A DNA stretch of 64,000 nt from Rhizobium sp. Root1212 (GCF_001424985.1 NZ_LMDA01000025.1:173474-237473), one strand, 5' to 3'; shown: positions 1 to 10,931, counted from the first letter of the stretch. Made by a program: numbers and translations. The notes: generated from the sequence alone by a model not told the origin.

Positions 1-792
1 AAAGAGATGCGAACCACCGCGGCGCAGCTTGACGCCGAGCGGCTGCTGCTTGGCTTCGTCGCCATCGGCCTTGGTCACGTAGCCGTTCTCGACCATGCGG
101 TCGATGACCCAGTTACGGCGTTCGATGGCGGCCGCTTCCTTGCGGAAGGGATGGTAGTTGGCCGGGCCCTTCGGCAGGGCGGCAAGATAGGCGGTTTCGG
201 CGATCGTCAACTCGGTGACCGACTTGTCGAAATAGGTGAGCGCCGCGCCGGCGATGCCGTAGGAATTCAGGCCGAAGAAAATCTCGTTGAGATAAAGCTC
301 GAGAATGCGATCCTTGCTGTAGGCCTGCTCGATGCGGAAGGAGAGGATCGCTTCCTTGACCTTGCGGTCGATCGTCTGGTCGGCCGTGAGCAGGAAGTTC
401 TTGGCGACCTGCTGGGTGATCGTCGAGGCGCCGACCGGGCGGCGGCCGGAGCCGAAATTCTGCAGGTTGACGAAAATCGCGCGGCCGAGGCCGGTGATAT
501 CGACGCCTGGATGCTGGTAGAAATTCTTGTCTTCCGCGGAGATGAAGGCGGCCTTGACGCGATCCGGGATGGCCTGGATCGGCAGGTAAAGGCGCCGCTC
601 GCGGGCATATTCGGCCATCAGCGCGCCGTTGCCGGCGTGGATACGGGTGGTGACCGGCGGCGCGTAGTTCGCCAGGACTTCATAGTCCGGCAGATCCTTC
701 GTCACATGGCCGAGATAAACGGCTGCGGCCGCTGCCACGCCGAGGAGCAGGAAAACGCCAATGCCGAAGAAATATCCAATCAGTCTGATCAT
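1..792 (-). CDS. mrcA: Penicillin-binding protein 1A, N-terminal part (runs off the left edge)
   Basis: Class A bifunctional penicillin-binding protein: an inner-membrane enzyme that polymerises glycan strands and cross-links peptidoglycan. About 264 residues are visible, all N-terminal. A hydrophobic anchor follows the start (MIRLIGYFFG, then a Leu/Ala-rich run to about residue 27). The glycosyltransferase GT51 domain begins near residue 55 and shows the catalytic-region motif AEDKNFYQHPG and the GASTITQQVAKN motif. The transpeptidase domain lies outside the window. Another in-frame ATG ten codons upstream (822) is possible; 792 was chosen because the hydrophobic anchor begins there. The upstream neighbour on the same strand is the amidase gene, 346 bp away, so both act on the wall and may share control. 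Identification is secure; the exact start is not. Confidence 0.93.
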   Translation of the reverse strand, partial: MIRLIGYFFGIGVFLLLGVAAAAAVYLGHVTKDLPDYEVLANYAPPVTTRIHAGNGALMAEYARERRLYLPIQAIPDRVKAAFISAEDKNFYQHPGVDITGLGRAIFVNLQNFGSGRRPVGASTITQQVAKNFLLTADQTIDRKVKEAILSFRIEQAYSKDRILELYLNEIFFGLNSYGIAGAALTYFDKSVTELTIAETAYLAALPKGPANYHPFRKEAAAIERRNWVIDRMVENGYVTKADGDEAKQQPLGVKLRRGGSHLF

Positions 793-1138
793 CAGCCAGA
801 TACCGGTACCTTTGTTGTACATGCCTGTGCGCGTGGGTCCGAGGCCTATCGCGCGCCGAATACGAATGCAACGTGCCGCCCTCGCTTGCTGAAGCGGCGG
901 TTTCATCCAACTGCCGCCAAGCCTTAAGCAGGCGGCTCGATGTCCATGCAAACTCCGGCTTCCGATAGCGACCGGATTGTGAGCAAAATAGGGCTTGAAG
1001 CCGTTAAACGACCCGCATCCCCTTGAAAATCATATCGCTGTTACCCGAGCGACACAAATCACATCGGATGCCGTGGTAAACCGCACGGTGATGTAATGCG
1101 ACGTCCGGCGAAAATCGAATCAATTCAAAAGACAGAAA
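793..1138. other. Intergenic region between amiC and mrcA
   Basis: 346 bp without a credible gene. It should hold the 3' end of the amiC transcript and any promoter for mrcA. No U-tract terminator hairpin or convincing -35/-10 pair was found. Confidence 0.5.
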
Positions 1139-2347
1139 TCAGCCGCCATTGGCGACGGTGGCAGTACGATAGTTGCCGACCGCGCCTGCCAGAAGCTCGG
1201 AAAGCTTGGCCCGCCAGGCCGGATCGACCAGCAGCTTTTCGTCTTCCTTGTTGGAGAGGAAGCCGAGTTCGAGCAGGATGGACGGCACATCCGGCGCCTG
1301 CAGCACGCGGAAGCCGGCATAGCGGTGGGGATTGTTGATCAGGTTGATCTGGCCCTCGAAGGAGGACACGATGGTCTGGGCGAGATTGACGGAAAAGGCT
1401 TGGGTTTCGCGGCGCGTGAGGTCGAGCAGGATGTCGGCGACCTCCGCCGGCTCGTTGGAGAGCGCCACGCCGGCAATCGTATCGGATAGGTTTTCACGCT
1501 CTGCGAGGCTCGCGGCCAGATGGTCGGAGGCCTTGTCGGAGATGGTGTAGACGGTCGCGCCGCGGATATCGCGCTGCTTCAACGTATCGGCATGCAGGGA
1601 AATGAAGAGGTTTGCGCTCTGGCGGCGGGCGATCTGCACGCGCTGCGGCAAGGAGAGGAATTCATCGCCGTCGCGCGTCAGGAAGGCCTTGATGCCGGCC
1701 CGGCGGTTCAGATGATCGACGAGATCGCGGGCGAAAGCGAGCGTCACGTCCTTTTCCACGGTCTTGGTCTCGGTGCCGATCGCGCCGGTATCGATGCCGC
1801 CATGGCCGGCATCGACGGCGACGACGAAGGTGCCGTTTTCAGTCTTGGGTTCCGGCGCAGTCACGCGGCCGGTTTTTGCCGCGACCACGCTGCCGGTCCA
1901 TTTCTGGGCATCGATCAGGTCGGCAAATTGCTTCTTGCTGACGCGCTCCGTGTCGAGAACGAGGCGAAACCCCTTGTTGTCCTCGTCGGGCTTGACCTCG
2001 GCAAGCGAGACTTCGATCGGCTCCTTCGCTGTCAGCACGATGCGGGAACTGCCCGCCCCCATCGCGCCGTAACGGATATCGCTGAGCAGTCCCCGCGCCT
2101 CCATGTCCTCCTCCTTCAGGCCAAAGGAGGTTTCCGGCAGGTCGATGATCACGCGGACCGGATCGGCAACGTAGTGGACGAAGAAATCGGGCGCGCGGTC
2201 GAATTCAATGACGACGCGAGTACGGGCATCGTCGCCGGCAATGCGGGCGCCGTAGGCGAGCAGCGGGGAATCGGCTGCAAGAGCAGACCCGCAGGCCACG
2301 CACAGGGCCAGCGCTCCGCATAGATATCGCACCATCGCCGTCAACAT
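1139..2347 (-). CDS. amiC: N-acetylmuramoyl-L-alanine amidase with AMIN domain
   Basis: Periplasmic zinc amidase that cleaves the amide bond between MurNAc and the stem peptide, used in daughter-cell separation. The 402-residue product has a signal peptide ending near ALAADS, an AMIN targeting domain (about 28-150) and a C-terminal Amidase_3 domain (about 175-395). Zinc-site motifs are visible: VDAGHGGIDTGA (His), a conserved Glu in TVEKDV, NLFISLHAD (His) and the catalytic Glu in LLELGFLSN. Length and order match AmiC-type enzymes of alphaproteobacteria. It lies upstream of mrcA on the same strand and divergent from rne. A second in-frame ATG at 2335 also gives a good signal peptide; neither start has a strong ribosome binding site. 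Confidence 0.94.
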   Translation of the reverse strand: MLTAMVRYLCGALALCVACGSALAADSPLLAYGARIAGDDARTRVVIEFDRAPDFFVHYVADPVRVIIDLPETSFGLKEEDMEARGLLSDIRYGAMGAGSSRIVLTAKEPIEVSLAEVKPDEDNKGFRLVLDTERVSKKQFADLIDAQKWTGSVVAAKTGRVTAPEPKTENGTFVVAVDAGHGGIDTGAIGTETKTVEKDVTLAFARDLVDHLNRRAGIKAFLTRDGDEFLSLPQRVQIARRQSANLFISLHADTLKQRDIRGATVYTISDKASDHLAASLAERENLSDTIAGVALSNEPAEVADILLDLTRRETQAFSVNLAQTIVSSFEGQINLINNPHRYAGFRVLQAPDVPSILLELGFLSNKEDEKLLVDPAWRAKLSELLAGAVGNYRTATVANGG

Positions 2348-3053
2348 CAGAACCGATCTTTCTCATATCGTCTCAAAGAGATTGGCCTTTTGGCGCCCTG
2401 CCCTCAGGCTGCGGGCGGTCCAACCGGCACTTTCCATGAATGCCCCTTCACGGTTAACCAAAGCTTACCACGGCGTTTCACGGGCTTTCGCGAGCAGCCA
2501 CAGGTGGTCGACCGAATCAATCAATATTATGACGGATCAGGCTTTTCCCTTGCCATTGTGACATAGAAAACATACAAGCTTCACAGGTAGAAAGTGTTGA
2601 CGGGATAGAATCGACGACCGGCAGCCATAGGTATTTAAAACCTTGGCGCCAGCGCGTGATCGCTACGGGTTAAACCGCTCAATGACGATCACGTCGCAGC
2701 AGGCAGTCGCGCTTCATCCGCCGTCGCTCCACTTGACTGCCCATACGAATCGCAAGCCGGCGGTGGCCGGGAACATATCGTGGTTTCACCACAAGCCCGT
2801 GATCGGGCGCATTCATCGGGCCTTCAGGGCCTAAAAACTTTGGCATTCCTGTTTGGTATCCTACGTTGTCTCAGCAGTATCGGTCAGAAGTAAACAGGCC
2901 CCGGGACGTGACCGTCCCGGCTGCCGTCTGGCTGCTGAACGCTGTTCCTTCAGGAATATTTACATCCGGCAAGCAACGCGAACAGTCGGGATGGACTCCT
3001 CCGGGAGCCCGTCCCTCTCTCCGTTTGCGCGCTCGCCGAGGAGCACAGCTTAC
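2348..3053. other. Divergent intergenic region with long rne leader
   Basis: 706 bp between divergent amiC and rne. The short reading frames here have no supporting features. The half nearest rne probably encodes a long 5' untranslated leader, as RNase E mRNAs are known to be autoregulated through their leader in enterobacteria. A perfect 8-bp hairpin lies at 2901-2920. A TTGACG hexamer near 2596 could be a -35 element but no good -10 follows at 16-18 bp. Confidence 0.5.
2901..2920 (+). promoter_or_regulatory. Hairpin in the rne leader
   Basis: CCGGGACG, loop TGAC, CGTCCCGG: a perfect 8-bp stem about 130 nt before the rne start codon. No U-tract follows, so it is not a terminator. It may be part of a leader structure sensed by RNase E itself; that role is inferred by analogy with the enterobacterial rne leader. 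Confidence 0.4.
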
Positions 3054-5861
3054 ATGGCAGAGAAAATGCTTATCGATGCGTCTCATGCTGAAGAGACGCG
3101 CGTCGTTGTCGTTCGCGGAAACCGCATAGAAGAATTCGACTTCGAATCCGAACACAAGAAGCAGATCCGCGGCAATATCTACCTTGCCAAGGTGACCCGC
3201 GTCGAGCCGTCGCTACAGGCGGCCTTCGTCGATTACGGCGGCAACCGCCACGGCTTCCTGGCCTTCGCCGAAATCCACCCCGATTATTACCAGATTCCGC
3301 TTGCCGACCGTCAGGCCCTGCTGAGGGCCGAAGCGGAAGAAGCGCGCCGCGGCGATGACGATATCGAACCGGTCGAAACGGCACCCTATATCGCCGCATC
3401 CGAAACGGTGGCGGAAGAGGCCGAGGTCACCGAGATCGTCGAGGAAACTTCCGAAGTCGAGACGGTGACGGAAGCGGCTGCCGAAGAGATCGTCGAGGAA
3501 AAGCCGAAGAAGGTCCGCCGTCCGCGCCGCACCAAGAAGGCTGCAGCCGAGGCTGAAGAGGCCGAGGTCGCAAAGGCCGAAGGCGAAGACGATACCGGCG
3601 AAATGGCCGCCATGGTCGATACCGACAGCATCTCGGAAGACGTTCGCGGCGGCCGCCGGCATGACGACGACGATGACGACGACCATCACGAAGAGAAGGA
3701 AGTCATCGAATCCGTCGGCGCCGAAGACGCGATGGAAGAAGTGCCGGACCGTCAGTCCAACCGCCGCCCGCGCAAGCAGTACCGCATTCAGGAAGTGATC
3801 AAGCGCCGTCAGATCCTGCTCGTGCAGGTCGCCAAGGAAGAGCGCGGCAACAAGGGTGCTGCCCTCACCACTTATCTGTCGCTTGCGGGCCGTTACTCCG
3901 TCCTGATGCCGAACACGGCGCGCGGTGGTGGCATTTCCCGCAAGATCACCAACCTGCCGGACCGCAAGCGCCTCAAGGAAATCGCCCGCGCGCTCGAAGT
4001 GCCGCAGGGCATGGGCGTCATCCTGCGCACCGCCGGCGCCAATCGCACCAAGGTCGAGATCAAGCGCGACTTCGAATACCTGATGCGCCTGTGGGAAAAC
4101 GTCCGCACGCTGACGCTTGCCTCCACCGCGCCCTGCCTCGTCTATGAGGAAGGCTCGCTGATAAAGCGCTCGATCCGCGATCTCTACAACAAGGATATCA
4201 GCGAGATCGTTGTTGCAGGCGAGGAAGGCTACAAGGAAGCCAAGGGCTTCATGAAGATGCTGATGCCGAGCCACGCCAAGGTGGTTCAGCCCTACCGCGA
4301 CGTGCACCCGATTTTCTCGCGCTCGGGCATCGAGGCACAGCTGGACCGCATGCTGCAGCCGCAGGTGACATTGAAGTCCGGCGGCTACATCATCATCAAC
4401 CAGACCGAAGCGCTGGTGGCGATCGACGTCAACTCCGGTCGCTCGACCCGCGAACATTCGATCGAGGACACGGCGCTCCAGACCAACCTCGAAGCAGCTG
4501 AAGAAGTCGCACGCCAGCTGCGCCTGCGCGACCTCGCCGGCCTCGTGGTCGTCGACTTCATCGACATGGAAGAAAAGCGCAACAACCGCTCGGTCGAGAA
4601 GCGTCTGAAGGACCACCTGAAGAACGACCGCGCCCGCATCCAGGTTGGCCGCATATCGCATTTCGGCCTGCTCGAAATGTCGCGCCAGCGCATCCGCGCC
4701 TCGGTGCTCGAATCGACCATGCAGGTCTGCTCGCATTGCAACGGCACGGGCCATGTGCGCTCGCAGTCGTCTGTCGCGCTGCATGTCCTGCGCGGCGTCG
4801 AGGAATATCTGCTGAAGAACACCACGCACGACATCACCGTGCGCACGACGCCGGATATCGCGCTCTACCTGCTCAACCACAAGCGCAGCACGATCATCGA
4901 TTATGAAGCCCGCTTCGGCGTGTCGATCATCATCGAGGCGGATGCCCATGTCGGCGCCCAGCACTTCGCGATCGATCGCGGCGAGCCGGTCGAAAATCCG
5001 GTGAAGATCGAGCAGATCATGCACTTCGAACCCGAGATCGAGGAGGACGACGACGACGTCATCATCGAGGAGGAGATCGACGAGGAAGAAGAAGTCGTTG
5101 TCGAAGCCAAGCCGGAGCGTGCAGAGCGCGCCGAACGTTCGGAAGGTGACAACGACCGCAAGCGCAAGCGCCGCCGCCGCCGCCGTGGTGGCCGCGGGAA
5201 CGGCGAACAGACGCAGGCCGAAGCTGCCGGTGACGACGACGCCGAAGCGGAGGGCGACGACGAGGACGGCGATGACGCCGCCGATACCGTTGCTGCCGGC
5301 GATGCCAGCGAGGAAGACCGCCAGAAGCGCAAGCGCCGCCGTCGCGGCAAGCGCGGTGGCCGCCGCAGCCGTGGCGACGAGGTCGCAGGCGAGGAGGCTT
5401 CAGGAGAAGCATCCGAGTCCGACAACGAGGAAGCCACCGAAAACCTGACCGCTGAAGCCGTGGTCGACGATGCCACCGAGCCGGCAGCCGCAGAAATGGT
5501 TGCGGCCGAAGTTGCTGTCGAGGAAACAAAACCCGCAAAACCGCGCCGCAGCCGCAAGAAGGCAGCGCCGGCCGGCGAAGAGGCTCCGGTGACCGAGGAA
5601 GCCGTTGCGGAAGCAGCAGTCGTCGACAGCGCAGCCCAGGCTGCCATTGAGGAGACGCCAGCTGAGGAAACTCCGGTTGAGCCGGCCGTCGAAGAAGCGG
5701 CGGCCACGCTGGATGAAAAATCCTCGCGCGGCAATCGTGACCTGAACACGATCGCCTCCGCGCCGGTGGTTCGCTCCTCGGCGCCCGCCGAAGGCGAAGG
5801 CGACAACGAGCCGCCGAAGCCCAAGAAGGGTGGCTGGTGGCAGAAGCGCGGTTTCTTCTGA
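3054..5861 (+). CDS. rne: Ribonuclease E
   Basis: Essential endoribonuclease for mRNA decay and rRNA/tRNA processing and scaffold of the RNA degradosome. The start ATG 3054 follows a GAGGAG ribosome binding site (3038-3043) and gives the conserved MAEKMLIDASH. The S1 RNA-binding domain near residue 35 is interrupted by a long acidic/basic insertion (about 90-250), typical of alphaproteobacteria. The catalytic DNase I-like subdomain shows AIDVNSGRST (Asp458) and VDFIDMEEKRNN. The zinc link is CSHC (559-562), followed by the small domain. The last 300 residues are low-complexity Glu/Ala and Arg-rich. The extreme C-terminus carries GGWWQKRGFF, matching the GWW motif by which Caulobacter RNase E binds PNPase. 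935 residues; a terminator follows. Confidence 0.95.
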   Translation: MAEKMLIDASHAEETRVVVVRGNRIEEFDFESEHKKQIRGNIYLAKVTRVEPSLQAAFVDYGGNRHGFLAFAEIHPDYYQIPLADRQALLRAEAEEARRGDDDIEPVETAPYIAASETVAEEAEVTEIVEETSEVETVTEAAAEEIVEEKPKKVRRPRRTKKAAAEAEEAEVAKAEGEDDTGEMAAMVDTDSISEDVRGGRRHDDDDDDDHHEEKEVIESVGAEDAMEEVPDRQSNRRPRKQYRIQEVIKRRQILLVQVAKEERGNKGAALTTYLSLAGRYSVLMPNTARGGGISRKITNLPDRKRLKEIARALEVPQGMGVILRTAGANRTKVEIKRDFEYLMRLWENVRTLTLASTAPCLVYEEGSLIKRSIRDLYNKDISEIVVAGEEGYKEAKGFMKMLMPSHAKVVQPYRDVHPIFSRSGIEAQLDRMLQPQVTLKSGGYIIINQTEALVAIDVNSGRSTREHSIEDTALQTNLEAAEEVARQLRLRDLAGLVVVDFIDMEEKRNNRSVEKRLKDHLKNDRARIQVGRISHFGLLEMSRQRIRASVLESTMQVCSHCNGTGHVRSQSSVALHVLRGVEEYLLKNTTHDITVRTTPDIALYLLNHKRSTIIDYEARFGVSIIIEADAHVGAQHFAIDRGEPVENPVKIEQIMHFEPEIEEDDDDVIIEEEIDEEEEVVVEAKPERAERAERSEGDNDRKRKRRRRRRGGRGNGEQTQAEAAGDDDAEAEGDDEDGDDAADTVAAGDASEEDRQKRKRRRRGKRGGRRSRGDEVAGEEASGEASESDNEEATENLTAEAVVDDATEPAAAEMVAAEVAVEETKPAKPRRSRKKAAPAGEEAPVTEEAVAEAAVVDSAAQAAIEETPAEETPVEPAVEEAAATLDEKSSRGNRDLNTIASAPVVRSSAPAEGEGDNEPPKPKKGGWWQKRGFF

Positions 5862-5891
5862 GACCTGCGCAAAGCTTGAAGATTTGAACAG

Positions 5892-5917
5892 CGGCCGGGG
5901 AAACCCGGCCGTTTTCG
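5892..5917 (+). terminator. Rho-independent terminator of rne
   Basis: Stem CGGCCGGG / CCCGGCCG with a GAAA loop, followed by TTTTCGTTT. It lies 30 bp after the rne stop. Confidence 0.85.
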
Positions 5918-6161
5918 TTTGTAACGACGCCCGCTGCTGCGTCATGTTCAACGGTGTGCCGCGGACCTTCCGGATATCGGAAAATCAAAGGCTTGCGGAT
6001 TTTCTGTACAACCTCTCGCCTGCGGAGTGAGGTTGCCTGCCGCGTTTTCTACATCCTTGAGGCTATGTTTCCACGGGTACAGAACGTCAGGCGATGCTGT
6101 GGGATGCTTGTGGTCAAGGCAGGCACGTTACTATGTGCCGCCGCCAACAAGGACGAACATC

Positions 6162-6371
6162 ATGGGCACGTTTGCAGCCACCCTCGCCGCAGCATCGGTC
6201 GTCGGCCTGATTCAGCCTTCGCTTTCAGGCAACGGCGTCCGCCAGTTCCACAATGACTATTACTACCGCAGCTACGATACGGCTTTCGAGCCGGTCTGCG
6301 TCGTGCGCGCCGTGCGAAGTCACGATGCCTTCGGCAACCCGGTCACGCGCAAGGTACGGGTCTGCCGCTGA
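6162..6371 (+). CDS. Small secreted hypothetical protein
   Basis: 69 residues. ATG 6162 is preceded by AAGGA (6149-6153) at good spacing. The first ~22 residues form a hydrophobic signal-like segment (Ala/Leu-rich, ending near SLS). The mature part is short and polar: a Tyr-rich stretch (NDYYYRSYD), then EPVCVVRAV and a C-terminal RKVRVCR, leaving two cysteines that could form a disulphide in the periplasm. Similar short Tyr/Cys proteins are common in rhizobia, but I know no function. It is convergent with the aminotransferase gene, with one base between stop codons. Confidence 0.7.
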   Translation: MGTFAATLAAASVVGLIQPSLSGNGVRQFHNDYYYRSYDTAFEPVCVVRAVRSHDAFGNPVTRKVRVCR

Positions 6372-6372
6372 C

Positions 6373-7530
6373 TCAGGCGAGCCAGCGGGCGATCCGGTCC
6401 AACGCCTCAATCATGTCGGTTTCCGCACCGGCGTAGGAGAAACGCATGGTGCGGTTTCCGTCGATCGGGTCGAAATCGAAGCCCGGCGTCGCCGCGACAT
6501 TGATTTCCGCCAGCATGCGCCGCGCAAACGCCATACTGTCATTGGTAAAGCGGCTCACGTCGGCATAGGCGTAAAACGCGCCATCCATCGGCGAAGCGAT
6601 CGACAGCCCCATTTCGGGAAGCCGCTTCAGGAGCAAGGCGCGATTGGCGCCGTAGGACGCCTTGTAGACGTCAAGCTCTGCTTCGGCGCCCAGTGCTGCT
6701 TCCGCCGCGATCTGGGACAGTTCCGGCGGCGAGATATAGAGGCTTTGGGCGATGCGCTCAAAGGCGCGCACCTGACTTTCCGGCAGCACCATCCAGCCGA
6801 TGCGCCAGCCGGTCATGCAATAATATTTCGAGAAGGAATTGATGATCACGGCCTCGTCTGTAACGCTCAGGGCCGTCGTTTCCTCGCCTGCAAAGGTCAG
6901 GCCGTGGTAGATTTCGTCGGAAATTAAGGCGATGCCGCACTCGTGGCAATAATCGGCAAGCGCCTTCAGGCCGGCTCTGCCGGTGACCGTTCCGGTCGGG
7001 TTGGCGGGGCTTGCGAGCAGAACACCGTCAAGGCGGCATCCCGCTTTTTTCTCAGCAGCAGCAAGGCTTTCCGGCGTCAGAGTAAAGCCGGTCTCGGCAT
7101 TCGCTTCGACCTCGACGACGGTAAGGCCGAGCGCCGCCAGGATATTGCGGTAGGCAGGATAGCCGGGCCGCGCGATCGCCACGCAATCACCGGGATCGAA
7201 CAGCGCAAGGAAAGCCAGGTTGAACCCGGCGGACGAGCCGGTCGTCACCGCGATGCGCTGCGGATCGACCTCGATGCCGTAGCGGGTCTTGTAGTGTTTC
7301 GCGATCCCGATCTTCAGACTGTTGGTGCCGAGTGCATCCGTATAGCCGAGGCGGCCTTGAGCGAGGGCAGCGTGCGCGGCCTCCAGGGCCGCCTTCGGCG
7401 CGGGGTGGCTTGGCTGGCCGACTGCCATGGAGATGACGGGATAGCCGGCTTCGCGCCGTTTCGTCGCTTCGGCAAGAACATCCATCGCATGAAAAGGCTC
7501 GACGGCGCTGCGGCGGGATAGCGTTTTCAA
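6373..7530 (-). CDS. Pyridoxal-phosphate aminotransferase, class I/II
   Basis: Fold-type I PLP enzyme that transfers an amino group from an amino acid to a 2-oxo acid in the cytoplasm; the substrate cannot be told from sequence. The 385-residue protein has the substrate-loop region GYTDALG, the cofactor-binding segment ASPANPTGTVTG, the Asp/Tyr pair in ISDEIYHGLTF and the Schiff-base lysine in SFSKYYCMTGWR. The frame stays open far upstream. I chose TTG 7530 because AAGGAG sits about 6 nt before it and the protein family begins near here. Divergent from the DsbA-like gene. Confidence 0.88.
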   Translation of the reverse strand: MKTLSRRSAVEPFHAMDVLAEATKRREAGYPVISMAVGQPSHPAPKAALEAAHAALAQGRLGYTDALGTNSLKIGIAKHYKTRYGIEVDPQRIAVTTGSSAGFNLAFLALFDPGDCVAIARPGYPAYRNILAALGLTVVEVEANAETGFTLTPESLAAAEKKAGCRLDGVLLASPANPTGTVTGRAGLKALADYCHECGIALISDEIYHGLTFAGEETTALSVTDEAVIINSFSKYYCMTGWRIGWMVLPESQVRAFERIAQSLYISPPELSQIAAEAALGAEAELDVYKASYGANRALLLKRLPEMGLSIASPMDGAFYAYADVSRFTNDSMAFARRMLAEINVAATPGFDFDPIDGNRTMRFSYAGAETDMIEALDRIARWLA

Positions 7531-7746
7531 AGCGGTTCTCCTTGCAAATTTCGTTCGGCCTGTCGCCTTGCCGGTGCTTTGCACGATCAAAAAGCCATTC
7601 ACAAGTGCGAGAACGCCGCACTTCCGCCGATTTTGCGGTTTCGTTTGACGCCCGCTCGACCTATGGTCGGTTGCCGCGCCATAAGGGCCGGAAATGTCTT
7701 TCAATTCTGCCGGCCGGCTTCGAACTTGAACGACACAGGCACGACA

Positions 7747-8532
7747 ATGAAGGACACGGAACGCATGCCATCGACTGCCCGCAAGATCATCGCCGCCGCA
7801 ACCCTGTTCCTGACGGCGAGCGCTGCGCTCCCCCAAGGCGCCTATGCCCTTGACGCCAAGGACAAGAAGGAACTCGGCGAGTTCATCCGCGAATATCTGG
7901 TGGCGAACCCCGAAATCCTTCTCGAGGCCCAGCAGTCCTTGAAGAAGAAGCAGCAGGAAGAGCAGCTTCGCCAAGCCGAAGCCGCCATTGCCGGTAACAA
8001 GGAAGCGATCTTCCAGTCCGTGCACGATGTCACGCTCGGCAATCCCAAGGGCGACGTCACCATCGTCGAATTCTACGACTACAATTGCGGCTATTGCAAA
8101 CGCGCGCTGTCCGACATGGAAGCGATCCTCGAAAACGACAAGAACGTGCGGTTCGTGCTGAAGGAACTGCCGATTCTCGGCCCGGATTCTCTTGCCGCGC
8201 ACCGCGTCAGCGCCGCCTTCCGCCAGATCGCACCTGAAAAATACGGCGATTTCCACCGGGCGTTGCTCGGCGGCGAGGACCGCGCGACGGAAGAGACCGC
8301 GATTGCCGTTGCCGGCCGTCTCGGCGTTTCCGAAGCCGATATCCGCGCCAAGATGGAAAGCGATGCGCAGGATGCCGGCGTGAAGGAAGCCTATACGCTC
8401 GCCAACGACCTCGGCATCACCGGCACGCCGTCCTATGTCGTCGGCAATGAGGCGGTTTTTGGCGCTGTCGGCGCCGAAGAACTGGAAGCCAAGGTCACCA
8501 ACATGCGCAGCTGCGGCAAGACCGTTTGCTGA
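7747..8532 (+). CDS. DsbA-family thiol:disulphide oxidoreductase
   Basis: Periplasmic thioredoxin-fold protein that forms or isomerises disulphides in exported proteins. A signal peptide (IIAAATLFLTASAAL, cleavage near AYA-LD) is followed by a charged N-terminal helix rich in Lys/Gln/Glu, as in ScsC/Com1-like trimerising DsbA proteins. The thioredoxin domain then carries the redox motif CGYC in YNCGYCKRAL and the cis-proline loop GTPSYVVG. 261 residues. An alternative start at 7765 has AAGGA (7750-7754) ten bases upstream and keeps the signal peptide; the choice between 7747 and 7765 is open. Divergent from the aminotransferase gene. Confidence 0.9.
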   Translation: MKDTERMPSTARKIIAAATLFLTASAALPQGAYALDAKDKKELGEFIREYLVANPEILLEAQQSLKKKQQEEQLRQAEAAIAGNKEAIFQSVHDVTLGNPKGDVTIVEFYDYNCGYCKRALSDMEAILENDKNVRFVLKELPILGPDSLAAHRVSAAFRQIAPEKYGDFHRALLGGEDRATEETAIAVAGRLGVSEADIRAKMESDAQDAGVKEAYTLANDLGITGTPSYVVGNEAVFGAVGAEELEAKVTNMRSCGKTVC

Positions 8533-8536
8533 CGAT

Positions 8537-8593
8537 CAAGCGATCGCTTGTGGACAAATTCCGTGGGGGAGCAAAAGGCTTTCCCTCACGGAA
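8537..8593. promoter_or_regulatory. Palindrome and stem-loop between the dsbA-like gene and aroQ
   Basis: A perfect 14-bp palindrome, CAAGCGATCGCTTG (8537-8550), begins just after the DsbA-like stop. A stem-loop follows with arms TTCCGTG (8559-8565) and CACGGAA (8587-8593). No U-tract follows. They may end the upstream transcript or bind a regulator of the aroQ operon; nothing more can be said. Confidence 0.35.
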
Positions 8594-8640
8594 GCGCCGG
8601 TCTATAGGTAACCCCCACGATCCTCGGACTTTAATCCTTC

Positions 8641-9087
8641 ATGGCTGAGACCATCTACGTTCTGAACGGCCCCAACCTCAACGCGCTCGGCAAGCGCGAG
8701 CCCGGTATTTACGGCGGCCAGACGCTTGCCGATATCGAGGCGATGTGCGCCGCGGAAGGCAAGAATCTCGGCGTCGAGATTGTTTTTCGCCAGAGCAATC
8801 ATGAAGGTTACCTGGTCGACTGGATTCACGAAGCGGGCGACAAGGCCGCCGGCGTCGCCATCAATGCGGGTGCCTACACGCACACGTCGATCGCGCTGCA
8901 TGACGCCATCAAGGCCGTCAAAATCCCCGTCGTCGAGTTGCACCTGTCCAACGTGCATGCCCGTGAAGAATTCCGCCACAAATCCATGATCGCCCCCGCC
9001 GTGAAGGGCGTGATCTGCGGTTTCGGCGCTCATAGTTACATTCTCGCGCTCAATGCGCTAAACACACTGACCAAACAAACGAAATAA
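8641..9087 (+). CDS. aroQ: 3-dehydroquinate dehydratase, type II
   Basis: Third step of the shikimate pathway: 3-dehydroquinate to 3-dehydroshikimate, in the cytoplasm. 148 residues, the usual length of the dodecameric type II enzyme. Family motifs are present: NGPNLN near the N-terminus, the flexible-loop region with the catalytic Tyr (IYGGQ), [10 protein letters not shown], and the catalytic His region [15 protein letters not shown]. It is the first gene of a run with accB (19 bp gap), accC and aat. Confidence 0.96.
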   Translation: MAETIYVLNGPNLNALGKREPGIYGGQTLADIEAMCAAEGKNLGVEIVFRQSNHEGYLVDWIHEAGDKAAGVAINAGAYTHTSIALHDAIKAVKIPVVELHLSNVHAREEFRHKSMIAPAVKGVICGFGAHSYILALNALNTLTKQTK

Positions 9088-9106
9088 GAAAAACAAGAGG
9101 CTCACC

Positions 9107-9574
9107 ATGGCTGACAAGAAATCCGGCATCGATCAGGCGCTGATCCGCGATCTCGCCAACATCCTGAACGAGACCGATCTCACCGAGATCGAAGTCGAGC
9201 AGGACGACCTGCGCATCCGCGTTTCGCGCGCCGGAACGCCGCAATATGTTTCCGCACCGGTTCCGACCGCTTATGCAGCGCCCGCCGCGCAGGCCGCTGC
9301 CGCACCGGCCGCCGCCGCCGAGGTTTCTCCCCGCAACAACAAGAATGCGGTCACCTCGCCGATGGTCGGCACGGCCTATTTCGCTCCGGCTCCCGGCGCC
9401 CGTCCCTTCATCGAAGTCGGCGCGACCGTCAAGGAAGGCCAGACCATCCTGATCATCGAAGCCATGAAGACGATGAACCAGATTCCGGCGCCGCGTTCCG
9501 GCAAGGTGGTCGATATCCTCGTCCAAGATGGTACGCCCGTCGAATACGGCGAAGCCCTGATCATCCTCGAATAG
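9107..9574 (+). CDS. accB: Biotin carboxyl carrier protein of acetyl-CoA carboxylase
   Basis: Carries the biotin of acetyl-CoA carboxylase between the carboxylase and transferase subunits, in the first step of fatty-acid synthesis. 155 residues: an N-terminal helix region, a Pro/Ala-rich flexible linker (about 50-75) and a C-terminal biotinyl domain with the EAMKTMN motif, biotinylated Lys at 121. The conserved thumb segment lies at [12 protein letters not shown]. Directly followed by accC (10 bp). Confidence 0.97.
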   Translation: MADKKSGIDQALIRDLANILNETDLTEIEVEQDDLRIRVSRAGTPQYVSAPVPTAYAAPAAQAAAAPAAAAEVSPRNNKNAVTSPMVGTAYFAPAPGARPFIEVGATVKEGQTILIIEAMKTMNQIPAPRSGKVVDILVQDGTPVEYGEALIILE

Positions 9575-9584
9575 GCGTGAAACG

Positions 9585-10931
<1,347 letters not shown>

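Noticed and set aside
2643..2834. Small plus-strand frame upstream of rne
   Set aside because: No ribosome binding site and no recognisable sequence; lies in the presumed leader.
3213..5024. 603-codon frame antisense to rne
   Set aside because: Mirror of the acidic/basic repeats of the RNase E coding strand; no start signal.
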